In this document: one piece after another, positions 1-10,647 of the stretch | Position numbering within the stretch: position 1 is the stretch's first letter | Layout: each line of letters starts with the position of its first letter | DNA from: Bradyrhizobium betae | GTDB lineage: Bacteria > Pseudomonadota > Alphaproteobacteria > Rhizobiales > Xanthobacteraceae | Assembly (NCBI RefSeq): GCF_004123905.1 | Contig: NZ_MZXW01000013.1 | Location: 248,001-312,000, forward strand | Length of the DNA: 64,000 bases | Reading direction: 5' to 3' | Notes under the pieces: generated by a model | The model's input: the letters and a program-made list of their open reading frames with translations, nothing else | Databases searched by the model: none | Told to the model about the DNA's origin: nothing | Translations under genes and position numbers: made by a program

Positions 1-1363
<1,363 letters not shown>

Positions 1364-1546
1364 GGATTCGGGGCTTTCGGCGGGGTTTGGCCGTTCTTAG
1401 GAACATCGGGGGCTCACGAAAAGCCCTTTATGGCGCATTTTCCCGCTGTCCCACGTTTTGCGGCAGGTCGGTGCGGGAACGGGAATTGCAACGCGCTGAC
1501 GGATCGGATTTAAGGGCTAAAGACCCGTAATTGAAGGCCCATTTCC

Positions 1547-2026
1547 TTGCACGAATTGACCAAAACGGCCCCTTCCCCGCGCCCGGAGCTGCATGTCGCG
1601 ACGGACGGCGAATTCGCGGGCTGGCAGACCTGGATCCGCGACAGTTTTGAGAACCATATCGGTCCCTTCTGGCACCGCCTGGAGGCGGATGGCAGCGTCC
1701 GCTGCGCCTTCCGGGTCGAAAAGAAGCATTTGAACGGCTCCGGCAACGTCCATGGCGGCTGCTTCATGGCCTTCGCCGACTACTGCCTGTTCGCGATCGG
1801 CCGCCATGCGCTCCAGGGCCGCGGCGTGACGGTCAATTTTGCCTGCGAGTTCCTGGATGCCGGCCACGAGGGCGAGCTGATCGAATGCACCGGCGAGGTC
1901 ACCCGCTCCGGCGGTTCGCTGATCTTCCTGCGCGGGCAGATGGCCGCCGCCGAGCGCCGGCTGTTCACGTTCTCCGGGACGATCAAGCGGGCGAAGCGGA
2001 AGTCGCTCGCTCAGCCAAACGCATAG
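1547..2026 (+). CDS. PaaI/YbgC-type hotdog-fold thioesterase
   Basis: A 159-residue single hotdog domain. The segment GSGNVHGGCFMAFADYC (about residues 64-80) is the HGG-containing signature of the PaaI thioesterase group, whose members hydrolyse acyl-CoA thioesters in the cytoplasm. The substrate cannot be read from sequence. The TTG at 1547 is used as start because no ATG lies upstream in frame; a slightly later start is possible. It lies head-to-head with purL and tail-to-tail with the Bug gene, so it is transcribed alone. It is one of three PaaI-like genes in this window. Confidence 0.8.
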   Translation: MHELTKTAPSPRPELHVATDGEFAGWQTWIRDSFENHIGPFWHRLEADGSVRCAFRVEKKHLNGSGNVHGGCFMAFADYCLFAIGRHALQGRGVTVNFACEFLDAGHEGELIECTGEVTRSGGSLIFLRGQMAAAERRLFTFSGTIKRAKRKSLAQPNA

Positions 2027-2054
2027 CTCGCCGCGATCTGCGGCAGTGCGGACG

Positions 2055-3029
2055 CTACTTGTTGGCGTCGTCCGCCAGCATTTTTCGGTACTTCTCGACG
2101 TCCCGCGTCACCAGTTGCTGAAGCAGCTCCGGCGTATGCTCGTTGTCATCGGGCGCAACGGTCGACAGCTCTGCAAAACGCTTCTTCACCGCGTCGGTCT
2201 CGACCGCGGTACGCGCCGCTGCATTCAGTTTTGCGATGATCGCCGGCGGCGTGCCCTTGGGCGCGAACAGGCCGTTCCAGCCCTGCGCCTCGAATTCGGG
2301 CAGGCCTGCTTCAGCTGAAGTGAGTAGATCCGGCAGCGTCGCGAGCCGCACGGTCGAGCCGACCACGAGGCCCCGCACCAGCTTCTCGTTGATCGACTGC
2401 GAGACGGAGGCCGCCGCATCGCAGACGCCGTCGATCTGGCTGCCGATCGCATCGGTCAGCGCGGGCGCGGCGCCGCGATAGCCCACCAGCGTCGCATCGA
2501 TGCCGGCGGCCGTGACGAAGCTCTTGCAGATCAAATAGTTCGACGAGCCGACGCCGGCATGGCCGAGATTGATCTTGCCCGGATTGGCCTTGGCGTAGGC
2601 GATGAACTCCTTGAGGTCCTTCGCCGGAAAGTCCTTGCGGATCGCGATGATGCCGAACGTCTTGGCTACCATCCCGATCGGCACGAAGGATTCTGGCGTG
2701 AACGGCAGCTTTGGATAGATCGTGTAGGTCGCAGCATTGATGCCGGCATTGCCAATCGCGATGGTGTAGCCGTCAGGCTCGGCGCGAGAGGCACGCGCCA
2801 GCGCCGTCGAACCACCGGCACCCGCAACGTTCTCGATCACGATGGTCTGGCCGAGCGCGATGCCCATCTGCTCGGCAACGGTTCGCGCAATCACGTCCGA
2901 GGTGCCGCCGGCCGCGAAAGGCACGATCATGGTCACAGGACGCTTGGGGAAATCCTGAGCGAGCGCGGCCGTTGCAAACGCAGCAACGGCAATGGCGGCC
3001 GATAGCCGCTTCAACACGAACGAGATCAC
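2055..3029 (-). CDS. Bug/TctC-family periplasmic substrate-binding protein (orphan)
   Basis: A 324-residue protein with a clear signal peptide (about 1-24, ending AALA before QDFPKRP) followed by the Bug fold: [20 protein letters not shown] near the N-terminus is the family signature that binds the carboxylate of small organic acids. Such proteins feed tripartite tricarboxylate transporters, but no TctA or TctB membrane subunit is present here, so it is an orphan. It starts with GTG at 3029, overlapping the TGA of purQ by four bases (GTGA), so it is probably translationally coupled to the purine gene. The ligand is unknown. Confidence 0.85.
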   Translation of the reverse strand: MISFVLKRLSAAIAVAAFATAALAQDFPKRPVTMIVPFAAGGTSDVIARTVAEQMGIALGQTIVIENVAGAGGSTALARASRAEPDGYTIAIGNAGINAATYTIYPKLPFTPESFVPIGMVAKTFGIIAIRKDFPAKDLKEFIAYAKANPGKINLGHAGVGSSNYLICKSFVTAAGIDATLVGYRGAAPALTDAIGSQIDGVCDAAASVSQSINEKLVRGLVVGSTVRLATLPDLLTSAEAGLPEFEAQGWNGLFAPKGTPPAIIAKLNAAARTAVETDAVKKRFAELSTVAPDDNEHTPELLQQLVTRDVEKYRKMLADDANK

Positions 3030-3727
3030 GCGGCCTTTTCCAGATGCTGGACGAGACCGGCGAACAGGCCGCGGCCGTCGGTGCTGCCCATGATGTCTTC
3101 GACGTGGTTTTCCGGATGCGGCATCATGCCGAGCACGTTGCCCCTGTCGTTGACCAGGCCGGCGATCGAATGCGCAGCGCCATTGATGTTGTGGCTCTCG
3201 TCGACCGCGCCGTCGGCCGAGCAGTAGCGATAGAGCACCCGCCCCTCGCCCTCGATGCGCTTGATGGTCTCTTCATCCGCCTCGTAATTGCCCTCGCCGT
3301 GGGCGACCGGCACGCGGATGACCTGGCCGGCATTGTAGCCGCGGGTGAACGGCGTGTCGGAGCGCTCGACGCGCAGATGCACGTCCTTGCAGATGAACTT
3401 CAGCCGCGCATTGCGCATCAGCACGCCCGGCAGCAAGCCGGACTCGCAGAGGATCTGAAAGCCGTTGCAGACGCCGAGCACGAGGCCACCCTTGGCCGCA
3501 TAATCGCGCACCGCATCCATCACCGGCGCACGCGCGGCGATTGCGCCACAGCGCAGATAGTCGCCATAGGAGAAGCCGCCGGGCACCACCACGAGATCGG
3601 TGCCTGCGGGAAGCGACGTCTCGGCGTGCCAGACCATCGAAGGCTCGTTGCCGGAGATCAGCCTCAATGCGCGCGCCATGTCGCGCTCGCGGTTGATTCC
3701 GGGAAAGACGAGGATGGCGGCTTTCAT
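3026..3727 (-). CDS. purQ: Phosphoribosylformylglycinamidine synthase glutaminase subunit PurQ
   Basis: Class I glutamine amidotransferase subunit (233 residues) that releases ammonia for PurL. The N-terminus [16 protein letters not shown], the nucleophile elbow [18 protein letters not shown] (catalytic Cys) and a C-terminal MMPHPENH (catalytic His) are all present. The ATG at 3727 was chosen over the longer frame because it gives the normal PurQ N-terminus. purS and purC lie upstream on the same strand, with the CorA-like gene intervening on the opposite strand. Its stop overlaps the start of the Bug gene. Confidence 0.96.
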   Translation of the reverse strand: MKAAILVFPGINRERDMARALRLISGNEPSMVWHAETSLPAGTDLVVVPGGFSYGDYLRCGAIAARAPVMDAVRDYAAKGGLVLGVCNGFQILCESGLLPGVLMRNARLKFICKDVHLRVERSDTPFTRGYNAGQVIRVPVAHGEGNYEADEETIKRIEGEGRVLYRYCSADGAVDESHNINGAAHSIAGLVNDRGNVLGMMPHPENHVEDIMGSTDGRGLFAGLVQHLEKAA

Positions 3728-3886
3728 GGTTCGGGTTCCGGCGATGATGGGAATCGGGCTGGCCCAAAGGGCCAATTCGCCAAGACACTTAGCCATTTGA
3801 CGGGGATTTTACCAGTGCTAGCCTTGCCGGGCGGCCTTGTACACAGGCCATAGCCACGGCTCGTCTGCCCAACGATCTTGCCCGGG

Positions 3887-4912
3887 ATGGAAGCCATGAA
3901 TGTCCCGTCGCTGCCCGCATCAGCCTCCGAACCGGTGTCCGCTGAAGGCGTCGTCGCTGCCGGCGCCTATGTCGACGGCCGGCGCGTTGCCAATATCGCC
4001 ATCAGCGAAGCCTCGAGCTGGCGGGCCAAGCCCGGCCACGTCGTCTGGATCGGGCTGCACGAGCCCGACATGGCGCTGCTCGGCGCCGTGCAGAAACAGT
4101 TCGACCTGCACGACCTCGCCATCGAGGATGCCAACAACGCCCACCAGCGGCCGAAGATCGAGCAATATGGCGAGGCCCTGTTCATCGTGGCGCGGACGGC
4201 GCAGCTGATCGAGGGCCGGATCGCCTTCGGCGAGACGCACATCTTCGTCGGCGAAGGCTATCTGGTCTCGGTGCGCCACGGCGCCTCGACGTCCTACACG
4301 CCGGTGCGCGAACGCTGCGAAAGCTGCCCGCGGGCGCTGGCGCGCGGCGAGGACTACATCCTCTACGCCATCCTCGATTTCATCGTCGACAACTACTCCC
4401 CCGTGCTCGAGAGCATTCACGAGGAGGTCGAGGGCATCGAGGACGACGTGCTCTCCAAGCCGATCAGCAAGGCGCAGATCGAGCGGCTCTACATGCTGCG
4501 CCGCGACCTGTTGCGGCTCAGGACCGCGATCGGCCCGTTGGTGGAAGTGTGCCGCCGGCTCGAGCATGACGAGCTGGCCATGGTGCGCGCGACCATGCAG
4601 CCGTTGTTCCGCGACGTCACCGACCACGTCAGGAACATCCAGGAGCGCATCGATTCCATGCGCGAGGTGCTGGCCTTCGCCTTCGAGGCTAGTCTGCTGG
4701 TCGGTCAGGCGCAGGAGACGGCGGTCTCCAAGAAGCTCGCCTCGTGGCTCGCGATCCTCGCCGTCCCGACCGCAGTCGCCGGCATCTACGGGATGAACTT
4801 CAAATACATCCCGGAGCTGCAATGGGAGTACAGCTACTTCGTCGTGATGGGGATGATGGCGCTCGCCTGCATCGCGCTCTACTGGCGCTTCCGCCGCGTG
4901 GGGTGGTTGTGA
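3887..4912 (+). CDS. CorA-family magnesium/divalent metal transporter
   Basis: A 341-residue member of the CorA MIT family. The large N-terminal cytoplasmic domain is followed by a long helical stretch and two C-terminal transmembrane helices; GIYGMNFKYIPE carries the YGMN pore signature at the end of TM1. The short basic C-terminal tail RFRRVGWL is typical. The start is uncertain: ATG at 3887 or at 3896 (the latter gives MNVPSL); the longer TTG frame at 3878 is less likely. It sits alone on the plus strand between purQ and purS. CorA, ZntB-like or Co2+ specificity cannot be told from sequence. Confidence 0.9.
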   Translation: MEAMNVPSLPASASEPVSAEGVVAAGAYVDGRRVANIAISEASSWRAKPGHVVWIGLHEPDMALLGAVQKQFDLHDLAIEDANNAHQRPKIEQYGEALFIVARTAQLIEGRIAFGETHIFVGEGYLVSVRHGASTSYTPVRERCESCPRALARGEDYILYAILDFIVDNYSPVLESIHEEVEGIEDDVLSKPISKAQIERLYMLRRDLLRLRTAIGPLVEVCRRLEHDELAMVRATMQPLFRDVTDHVRNIQERIDSMREVLAFAFEASLLVGQAQETAVSKKLASWLAILAVPTAVAGIYGMNFKYIPELQWEYSYFVVMGMMALACIALYWRFRRVGWL

Positions 4913-4960
4913 GCCCAGGGCGAGCGCGCGACGCCCGATCGCCCTGGCTTAACAGTTCGG

Positions 4961-5203
4961 CTAGCTTAGCAGCTCGACCCGATAGTTCTCGATCACGGTG
5001 TTTGCCAGCAGCCTGTCGGCGGCGTCCTTCAACGCCGCCTCCGCCTTGGCCTTGTCCGCGCCGGCGAGCTCGATGTCGAACACCTTGCCCTGACGGACGC
5101 TGGCGACGCCGTCGACGCCGAGCGACTTCAGCGCGCCTTCGATGGCCTTGCCCTGCGGATCGAGGATGCCGGTCTTCAGGGTAACGGTGACACGTGCCTT
5201 CAC
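4961..5203 (-). CDS. purS: Phosphoribosylformylglycinamidine synthase subunit PurS
   Basis: An 80-residue protein with the PurS layout: MKARVTVTLKTGILDPQGKAI at the N-terminus and a C-terminal LLANTVIENYRVEL strand. PurS bridges PurL and PurQ and helps the ammonia channel form. It starts 12 bases after the purC stop and is surely co-transcribed with purC. The expected next gene, purQ, is displaced by the opposite-strand CorA gene. Confidence 0.95.
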   Translation of the reverse strand: MKARVTVTLKTGILDPQGKAIEGALKSLGVDGVASVRQGKVFDIELAGADKAKAEAALKDAADRLLANTVIENYRVELLS

Positions 5204-5215
5204 GTCAAGATCCTC

Positions 5216-5983
5216 TTAGCTCTTCACCAGCACCGGGCCGGAGCCCTGCGGACGCTCGTTCTCCATGAGGATGCCGAGACGCTTGGCGACTTCGGTATAG
5301 GCCTCGAGCAGGCCGCCGAGATCCCTGCGGAAACGATCCTTGTCGAGCTTCTCGTTCGACTTGATGTCCCACAGACGGCAGCTATCCGGCGAGATCTCGT
5401 CGGCGACGATGATGCGCATCATCTCGTTCTCGAACAGCCGGCCGCACTCCATCTTGAAGTCGACGAGGCGGATGCCGATGCCGAGGAAGAGGCCGGTGAG
5501 GAAGTCGTTGACGCGGATGGCAAGCGCCATGATGTCGTCGATCTCCTGCGGCGTCGCCCAGCCGAACGCCGTGATGTGCTCTTCCGACACCATGGGGTCG
5601 TTGAGCTGGTCGTTCTTGTAATAGAACTCGATGATCGAACGGGGCAGCTGCGTGCCCTCCTCGATGCCGAGGCGCTGCGACAGCGAGCCGGCAGCGACGT
5701 TCCGCACCACCACTTCGAGCGGCACGATCTCGACCTCGCGAATCAACTGCTCGCGCATGTTGAGGCGGCGGATGAAATGGGTCGGCACCCCGATGTCGTT
5801 GAGATGCTGAAACAGGTACTCCGAGATCCGGTTGTTGAGGACACCCTTGCCCTCGATCACCTGATGCTTTTTCGCATTGAATGCGGTCGCGTCATCCTTG
5901 AAGTGCTGGATCAGGGTACCGGGCTCGGGACCTTCATACAGAACCTTTGCCTTGCCTTCATAAATGCGACGCCGACGGCTCAT
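5216..5983 (-). CDS. purC: Phosphoribosylaminoimidazole-succinocarboxamide synthase (SAICAR synthetase)
   Basis: 255 residues from the ATG at 5983 ([20 protein letters not shown]). It ligates aspartate to CAIR using ATP. The hallmarks [30 protein letters not shown] and [10 protein letters not shown] (substrate- and ATP-binding segments) are present and the length is typical. An in-frame ATG at 6013 would add ten residues ([10 protein letters not shown]) and has a GGAG further upstream, so the start is not fully settled; the longer frame above that is not PurC-like. First gene of the purC-purS pair. Confidence 0.96.
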   Translation of the reverse strand: MSRRRRIYEGKAKVLYEGPEPGTLIQHFKDDATAFNAKKHQVIEGKGVLNNRISEYLFQHLNDIGVPTHFIRRLNMREQLIREVEIVPLEVVVRNVAAGSLSQRLGIEEGTQLPRSIIEFYYKNDQLNDPMVSEEHITAFGWATPQEIDDIMALAIRVNDFLTGLFLGIGIRLVDFKMECGRLFENEMMRIIVADEISPDSCRLWDIKSNEKLDKDRFRRDLGGLLEAYTEVAKRLGILMENERPQGSGPVLVKS

Positions 5984-6313
5984 GGGGATGTACCGTGTTT
6001 TGTTGAAATCCATGTATTTGGTGTGCTCCGGTTGACTAGAACGACGACACACAGCGGAGCTGCCGTGAACGGCCTGGAACCCGTCTGAAGCCCAAGAAAA
6101 GACCAAGGAAACAGAACAGGAACCGAGCCTCAGGCAACCTATCCGATTGGCCGCCCCAGTACAATCGATCCGGCTCATCCGATGCCAACTTATACCGCCT
6201 TGCCTGCGGCTTAACGGCTCGTTGTTTTGCCGATTCGTGCCCCCTATCTAGGCATGCACCGGGGCTCTCGCAACGAGGCCACCCGGTCCAGCCAGCAGGG
6301 AATTGGAAGCCGC
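5984..6313. other. Divergent intergenic region purC / zeta subunit
   Basis: About 330 bases between two divergent starts. It must hold the promoters of purC and of the zeta-subunit gene. No riboswitch fold, repeat or convincing operator was recognised. The in-frame extension of purC (up to 6178) is not conserved-looking and is treated as 5' leader. Confidence 0.4.
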
Positions 6314-6637
6314 ATGAGCACGTTCGACAAGCGCCAGGAAGGCTTTGAGAAGAAGTTCGCCCTCGACGAGGAGCAGAAATTCAAGGCGGAAGCTCGCCGC
6401 AACCGGCTGCTCGGGCTGTGGGCGGCCGAAAAGCTCGGAATGTCAGGCGAAGCCGCTGCGGCCTATGCCAAGGAGGTCGTCGCGGCCGATTTCGAGGAAG
6501 CCGGCGATGACGACGTCCTGCGCAAGGTCATGGGTGATTTCGCCGCCAAGGACGTGGCGATCACCGAGCAGGCGATTCGCGCCAAGATGAGCGAGCTGAT
6601 CGCCGTGGCGGCCGCCGAGGTGAAGGCCGGGAAATAA
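6314..6637 (+). CDS. F1-ATPase inhibitor zeta subunit (DUF1476)
   Basis: A 107-residue, charged, all-helical protein starting MSTFDKRQEGFEKKFALDEE, the conserved inhibitory N-terminal segment of the alphaproteobacterial zeta subunit that blocks ATP hydrolysis by F1. The family (DUF1476) is restricted to alphaproteobacteria. The ATG at 6314 is chosen because it gives this N-terminus; the open frame continues upstream without family resemblance. It is followed by a hairpin and purB on the same strand. Confidence 0.9.
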   Translation: MSTFDKRQEGFEKKFALDEEQKFKAEARRNRLLGLWAAEKLGMSGEAAAAYAKEVVAADFEEAGDDDVLRKVMGDFAAKDVAITEQAIRAKMSELIAVAAAEVKAGK

Positions 6638-6645
6638 GCTGGCGG

Positions 6646-6682
6646 GAGCGGCGAATGGTGAGGTCAATCCCGTTCGCCGCTC
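6646..6682. terminator. Hairpin between the zeta-subunit gene and purB
   Basis: Arms GAGCGGCGAA and TTCGCCGCTC (10 bp, perfect) with a 17-base loop, nine bases after the stop codon at 6637. There is no clear T-run, so it may be an RNA-stability or Rho-assisted element rather than a canonical intrinsic terminator. Confidence 0.5.
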
Positions 6683-6721
6683 GCCCCATAACGGCTTGCG
6701 GACAGCCCCGGGCAATGCCAA

Positions 6722-8173
6722 ATGAGCGGCATGTCCAAAGATCACACACCCGATCACATTTCAAACGTCCTCGCCGAACGCTATGCCTCGCCCGCCATGC
6801 GCGCCATCTGGAGTGGCGAAGGCAAGGTTCGCCTCGAGCGCGACTACTGGATCGCCGTGCTGAAGGGTCAGCGCGATCTCGGCATCCCGGTGCCGGATGG
6901 CGTGATCGAAAGCTACGAGCGCGTGAAGGACCAGGTTAGCCTTGAGTCCATCATGCGCCGCGAGCGCATCACCCGCCACGACGTCAAGGCGCGCATCGAG
7001 GAGTTCTGCGAACTCGCCGGTCACGAGCACCTGCACAAGGGCATGACCAGCCGCGACCTCACCGAGAACGTGGAGCAGTTGCAGGTCTACCGCGGGTTGC
7101 AGCTGATTGAGACCAAGACCATCGCCGCGCTGATCCGTTTTGCGAAACACGCAAATCAGTTGCGCGATATCCCGTTCACGGCCCGCACGCACAACGTGGC
7201 CGCGCAGGTCACGACGCTCGGCAAGCGTATCGCGATGTTCGGCGAAGAGATGCTGCTGGCGCATCAGAGCCTGGTCAACCTGCTCGACACCTATCCGGCA
7301 CGCGGCCTGAAGGGCGCGGTCGGCACGCGGCTCGACCAGATCACCCTGTTCAATGGCGATGCCGGCAAGGCCCGCGCGCTCGAACAGCAAATCCTCAAGC
7401 ACCTCGGCCTGCCCAAGAGCTTTGATGCTGTCGGCCAGGTCTATCCGCGTAGCCTCGACTTCCGCGCGGTCAGCGTGCTGGTCGATCTCGCCAGCGGTCC
7501 GGGCAGCTTCGCCAAGACGTTGCGGCTGATGGCGGGGCACGAACTCGCCAGCGAAGGTTTTGCCAAGGGCCAGGTTGGCTCATCCGCGATGCCGCACAAG
7601 ATGAACAGCCGCTCCTGCGAGCGCATCAACGGCCTGCACGTGGTGCTGAAGGGCTATCTCGCGATGGCCGCCGGCCTCGCCGGCGACCAGTGGAACGAAG
7701 GCGACGTCTCCTGCTCCGTGGTCCGCCGCGTCATGCTGCCCGATACTTTCCTCGCCATGGACGGCCTGCTCGAGACCCTGCTCTCGGTGCTCGACCAGAT
7801 GGAGATATTCGACGCCGTCGTCGCGACCGAGCTCAACCGTTATTTGCCCTTCCTGCTGACCACGACGGTCATGATGGAAGCGGTGAAGAAGGGCGCCGGC
7901 CGTGAGGGCGCGCACGAGGCGATCAAGGAGCATGCGGTGGCGGCCATCCGCGATCTGCGCACCGGCAAGATCGTGCAAAACGACCTGTTGCAGCGTCTCG
8001 CTGCCGATCAGCGACTCGGCCTGAGCGCGGCCGAGCTGCAAAGCGTGCTCGATCACGGGCGCGCCAATTCCGGCGACGCCGGCGCGCAGGTCGATCACTT
8101 CGCCGAGCAGGTCGAAGCTCTGGCAAAGGCGAAGCCTGAAGCGGCCCGCTACACGCCGGGCGCGATCCTGTAG
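6722..8173 (+). CDS. purB: Adenylosuccinate lyase
   Basis: 483 residues of the fumarase/aspartase superfamily. It cleaves SAICAR and adenylosuccinate, releasing fumarate. The signature loop GSSAMPHKMNSRSCERI (catalytic Ser on the flexible loop) and TSRDLTENVEQLQ are clear. The start may be the ATG at 6722 or the one at 6731 (MSKDHTPDH). It is the fifth purine gene in this stretch, in opposite orientation to purC, purS, purQ and purL, and it converges with cynS. Confidence 0.96.
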   Translation: MSGMSKDHTPDHISNVLAERYASPAMRAIWSGEGKVRLERDYWIAVLKGQRDLGIPVPDGVIESYERVKDQVSLESIMRRERITRHDVKARIEEFCELAGHEHLHKGMTSRDLTENVEQLQVYRGLQLIETKTIAALIRFAKHANQLRDIPFTARTHNVAAQVTTLGKRIAMFGEEMLLAHQSLVNLLDTYPARGLKGAVGTRLDQITLFNGDAGKARALEQQILKHLGLPKSFDAVGQVYPRSLDFRAVSVLVDLASGPGSFAKTLRLMAGHELASEGFAKGQVGSSAMPHKMNSRSCERINGLHVVLKGYLAMAAGLAGDQWNEGDVSCSVVRRVMLPDTFLAMDGLLETLLSVLDQMEIFDAVVATELNRYLPFLLTTTVMMEAVKKGAGREGAHEAIKEHAVAAIRDLRTGKIVQNDLLQRLAADQRLGLSAAELQSVLDHGRANSGDAGAQVDHFAEQVEALAKAKPEAARYTPGAIL

Positions 8174-8181
8174 CGAATAGT

Positions 8182-8214
8182 GAGTAGCGAGTGGGAAAGA
8201 CCCATTCGCTACTC
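8182..8214. terminator. Bidirectional hairpin between convergent purB and cynS
   Basis: A 14-bp stem (GAGTAGCGAGTGGG with CCCATTCGCTACTC, one G-T wobble) and a 5-base loop, centred between the two stop codons at 8173 and 8227. Symmetric position and lack of T-runs suggest a shared transcript end. Confidence 0.6.
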
Positions 8215-8226
8215 GCAATCCGCCGT

Positions 8227-8715
8227 CTACCCCTCCTTGAAGCCATACTCCGGCACGTTGCCGCTGGCGCCGTAATATTTGTACGGCAGGAATTTTCCGC
8301 TCATGGTGATCTTGACGCGGTCGCCCTTCGGGTTGGCGACGCGCTCGATCCCCATGTCGAAGTCGATCGCCGACATGATGCCGTCGCCGAATTCCTCCTC
8401 GATCAGCGCCTTCCAGGCGGGGCCATTCACCATCACCATCTCGTAGAAACGATAGATCAACGGATCGGTCGGCGGCATCGGCGTGCCGGTACCGCGCATC
8501 GGCACCTCGTTCAGCATCGCGGTCTCCGCCTTCGACAAGCCGAACAGCTCACCGGCGTTCGCCGCCTGCGGCTTCGTCAGCTTCATCTGACCGAGGATCG
8601 CGCCGACGATCAGCACCTCGGCATAGCCGCCCACCTGCTCGCAGATGTATTTCCAGGTCCAGCCCTTCTCGCGCTTGATGTCGAGCAGTTTTTCGGTGAG
8701 GTCTTCGCGTTTCAT
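8227..8715 (-). CDS. cynS: Cyanase (cyanate hydratase)
   Basis: 162 residues. It converts cyanate plus bicarbonate to ammonia and CO2. An N-terminal helical domain is followed by the catalytic domain; Arg89 and Glu92 (LIYRFYEM) and Ser115 (GDGIMSAIDF) correspond to the E. coli catalytic R96, E99 and S122. Last gene of the ABC transporter operon, 15 bases after the ATPase stop, which argues that the transporter imports cyanate (or nitrate) and that cyanate serves as nitrogen source or is detoxified. Expression is probably under the sigma54 promoter at 12060-12074. Confidence 0.96.
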   Translation of the reverse strand: MKREDLTEKLLDIKREKGWTWKYICEQVGGYAEVLIVGAILGQMKLTKPQAANAGELFGLSKAETAMLNEVPMRGTGTPMPPTDPLIYRFYEMVMVNGPAWKALIEEEFGDGIMSAIDFDMGIERVANPKGDRVKITMSGKFLPYKYYGASGNVPEYGFKEG

Positions 8716-8730
8716 TTTGGGGTCTCCCTT

Positions 8731-9654
8731 TCAGGCGGTTAGTCCAGGACTGGTCCCGGGTGTCCAAGTCTGTCGTTGTTCGTCGCCGCTAGATGCGATC
8801 GTCAGTCCTGGCTTGCCGATCTGCACCACGGGCACGTTGCGCGGATCGTGATCGGGCTTCTCGGCCGTAAAGGTCTTGCTGCGCGTCACCAGGAAATCGA
8901 TGATGTGGTTGCGCAGCGCGTAGTAGAGCGGATGCCGGTGCAGGTCGGTGCGACCGCGATCCCGGGGCAACGGATTCTCGACGACCTCGGCGAGCACCGC
9001 ACCGGGGCCGTTGGTCATCAGAAAAATCTTGTCGGCCAGATAAATCGCCTCGTCGACATCGTGGGTGATCATGAACGCGGTCTGCCCGGTCTCCAGACAG
9101 ATACGCCGTACCTCGTCCTGCAGCGTGCCGCGCGTCAGCGCGTCGAGCGCCGAGAACGGCTCATCCATCAGCATCATCTTCGGCGTGATCGACAGCGCGC
9201 GTGCGATGCCGACGCGCTGCTTCATGCCGCCGGAGAGTTCTGACGGCCGCTTGTGCTCGGAGCCGGAGAGACCAACGAGATCGATGAAGGTCTGAGCGTG
9301 CGCCTTTACTTTGGCGCGATCCCAGCGTCGCCATTTCGAACTTACGGCATAGGCAACGTTGCCGAGCACCGTGCGCCACGGCAGCAGCGCATGGCTCTGG
9401 AAAATCACCGCGCGGTCGAGGCTCGTGCCCGAGATCGCCTGTCCGTCGACGATGACAGTACCCTCGCTCGGCGCATCAAGGCCGGCAAGAATATTGAGCA
9501 CCGTGGTCTTGCCGCAGCCGGAATGGCCGATCACGCAGCAGAACTCGCCGCGCGCCATCGACAGCCAGAGATTCTCGAACACCGTGGTCGTGGCGCCGCT
9601 CGCGCCGGGATAACGTTTTGCGATGCCTTCGATGGAGATAAATTTGTCGGTCAC
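8731..9654 (-). CDS. NrtD/CynD-type ABC transporter ATP-binding subunit
   Basis: 307 residues from a GTG at 9654 (VTDKFISIEGIAKRYPG). Walker A GHSGCGKTT, signature LSGGMKQRVGIARAL, Walker B MMLMDEPFSALD and switch THD are intact; the LLPWRTVLGNV Q-loop region is typical of the nitrate/sulfonate/taurine group. The C-terminus carries about 40 residues beyond the usual end. It begins five bases after the permease stop, so it is in one operon with the permease and cynS. The GTG was chosen because it abuts the permease gene and starts the conserved domain; the open frame reaching 9963 overlaps the permease. Confidence 0.92.
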   Translation of the reverse strand: MTDKFISIEGIAKRYPGASGATTTVFENLWLSMARGEFCCVIGHSGCGKTTVLNILAGLDAPSEGTVIVDGQAISGTSLDRAVIFQSHALLPWRTVLGNVAYAVSSKWRRWDRAKVKAHAQTFIDLVGLSGSEHKRPSELSGGMKQRVGIARALSITPKMMLMDEPFSALDALTRGTLQDEVRRICLETGQTAFMITHDVDEAIYLADKIFLMTNGPGAVLAEVVENPLPRDRGRTDLHRHPLYYALRNHIIDFLVTRSKTFTAEKPDHDPRNVPVVQIGKPGLTIASSGDEQRQTWTPGTSPGLTA

Positions 9655-9659
9655 AGCCC

Positions 9660-10499
9660 CTACTCCGGAAACGTGACCATGCGCGTGAAACGCGCGAGGA
9701 TCTGGTCGAGTAGCATGCCGACGACCCCGATCAGCAGGATCGCGATGATGACGTTGGTGATCGAGAGGTTGTTCCACTCGTTCCAGACGAAGTAGCCGAT
9801 GCCGGTGCCGCCGACGAGCATCTCGGCCGCGACGATCACGAGCCAGGCGATGCCGATCGAGATGCGCATGCCGGTCAAAATCGTCGGCGCCGCCGCCGGC
9901 AGGATCACGGTGAAGGCGCGCCTGAGCGTGCCGACTTCCAACGTACGTGCGACGTTGATCCATTCCTTGCGCACGCTCGCCACCCCAAAGACGGTGTTGA
10001 GCAGCATCGGCCAGATCGAGCAGATGAAGATGACGAAGATCGCAGAGATCGAAGAGTCCTTGATGGTGTAGAGCGCGAGCGGCATCCAGGCCAGCGGCGA
10101 GATCGGCTTCAACACCTGGATGAAGGGATCGAGCGCTTTGCTGAGCAGCGGCGACATGCCGATCAGGAAGCCGAGCGGAATGGCGACGAGCACGGCGAGC
10201 AGATAGCCCATGCCGACGCGCGCGATGGAATAGCCGAGCTGGATGCCGAGCCCCTTGTCGTTCGGCCCGTTGTCATAGAACGGCCGCTTCAAATGCTCCC
10301 AGAGCTTTGCGCCGACATCGAGCGGCCCGGGCATGGCGGATTTGCCCTGCGTGGCGGTCAGCCCCATCAGCTTGGCGTATTCCGGGCTCATCGTCGCGAC
10401 CGGTGCCGTCGAGCGCGTGGCGAGATGCCAGATGCCGAGGAACGCGGCGAGCAGCGCGATGGAGACGATCCCGGCGCGGAGGCGGAGGGAGGATGTCAT
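9660..10499 (-). CDS. NrtB/CynB-type ABC transporter permease
   Basis: 279 residues starting MTSSLRLRAGIVSIALLAAFLG. Six predicted membrane helices; the EAA-type coupling motif region (RTLEVGTLRRAFTVILPAAAPTILTGMRISIGIAW) is conserved with NrtB, CmpB and SsuC. It pairs with the ATPase downstream and the binding protein upstream. The start at 10499 is preferred over the longer frame, whose extra N-terminus is translated from the palindromic repeat at 10521-10631. Confidence 0.92.
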   Translation of the reverse strand: MTSSLRLRAGIVSIALLAAFLGIWHLATRSTAPVATMSPEYAKLMGLTATQGKSAMPGPLDVGAKLWEHLKRPFYDNGPNDKGLGIQLGYSIARVGMGYLLAVLVAIPLGFLIGMSPLLSKALDPFIQVLKPISPLAWMPLALYTIKDSSISAIFVIFICSIWPMLLNTVFGVASVRKEWINVARTLEVGTLRRAFTVILPAAAPTILTGMRISIGIAWLVIVAAEMLVGGTGIGYFVWNEWNNLSITNVIIAILLIGVVGMLLDQILARFTRMVTFPE

Positions 10500-10520
10500 C
10501 GCGCAAGCTCCACCGCTCGT

Positions 10521-10631
10521 TTCCCGGACGCGATGCAGCACGCAGTGCTGCTTCGCAGAGCCGGGACCCAGTCGGGCCACATGGGTCCCGGTTCTGCGTC
10601 GCACCGCTTCGCGCTGCGCCGCGCCCGGGAC
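10521..10631. repeat. Long palindromic repeat between binding-protein and permease genes
   Basis: Nested inverted repeats: outer TTCCCGG...CCGGGA, a GCAGCAC-GCA-GTGCTGC hairpin, and a 14-bp stem CCGGGACCCA...TGGGTCCCGG. It resembles the dispersed Bradyrhizobium palindromes. Its position inside the operon, after the binding-protein gene, could stabilise that upstream mRNA segment or attenuate the permease part, as BIME-type elements do in other transport operons. Confidence 0.75.
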
Positions 10632-10647
10632 ACGAGAGCGGAGATGC

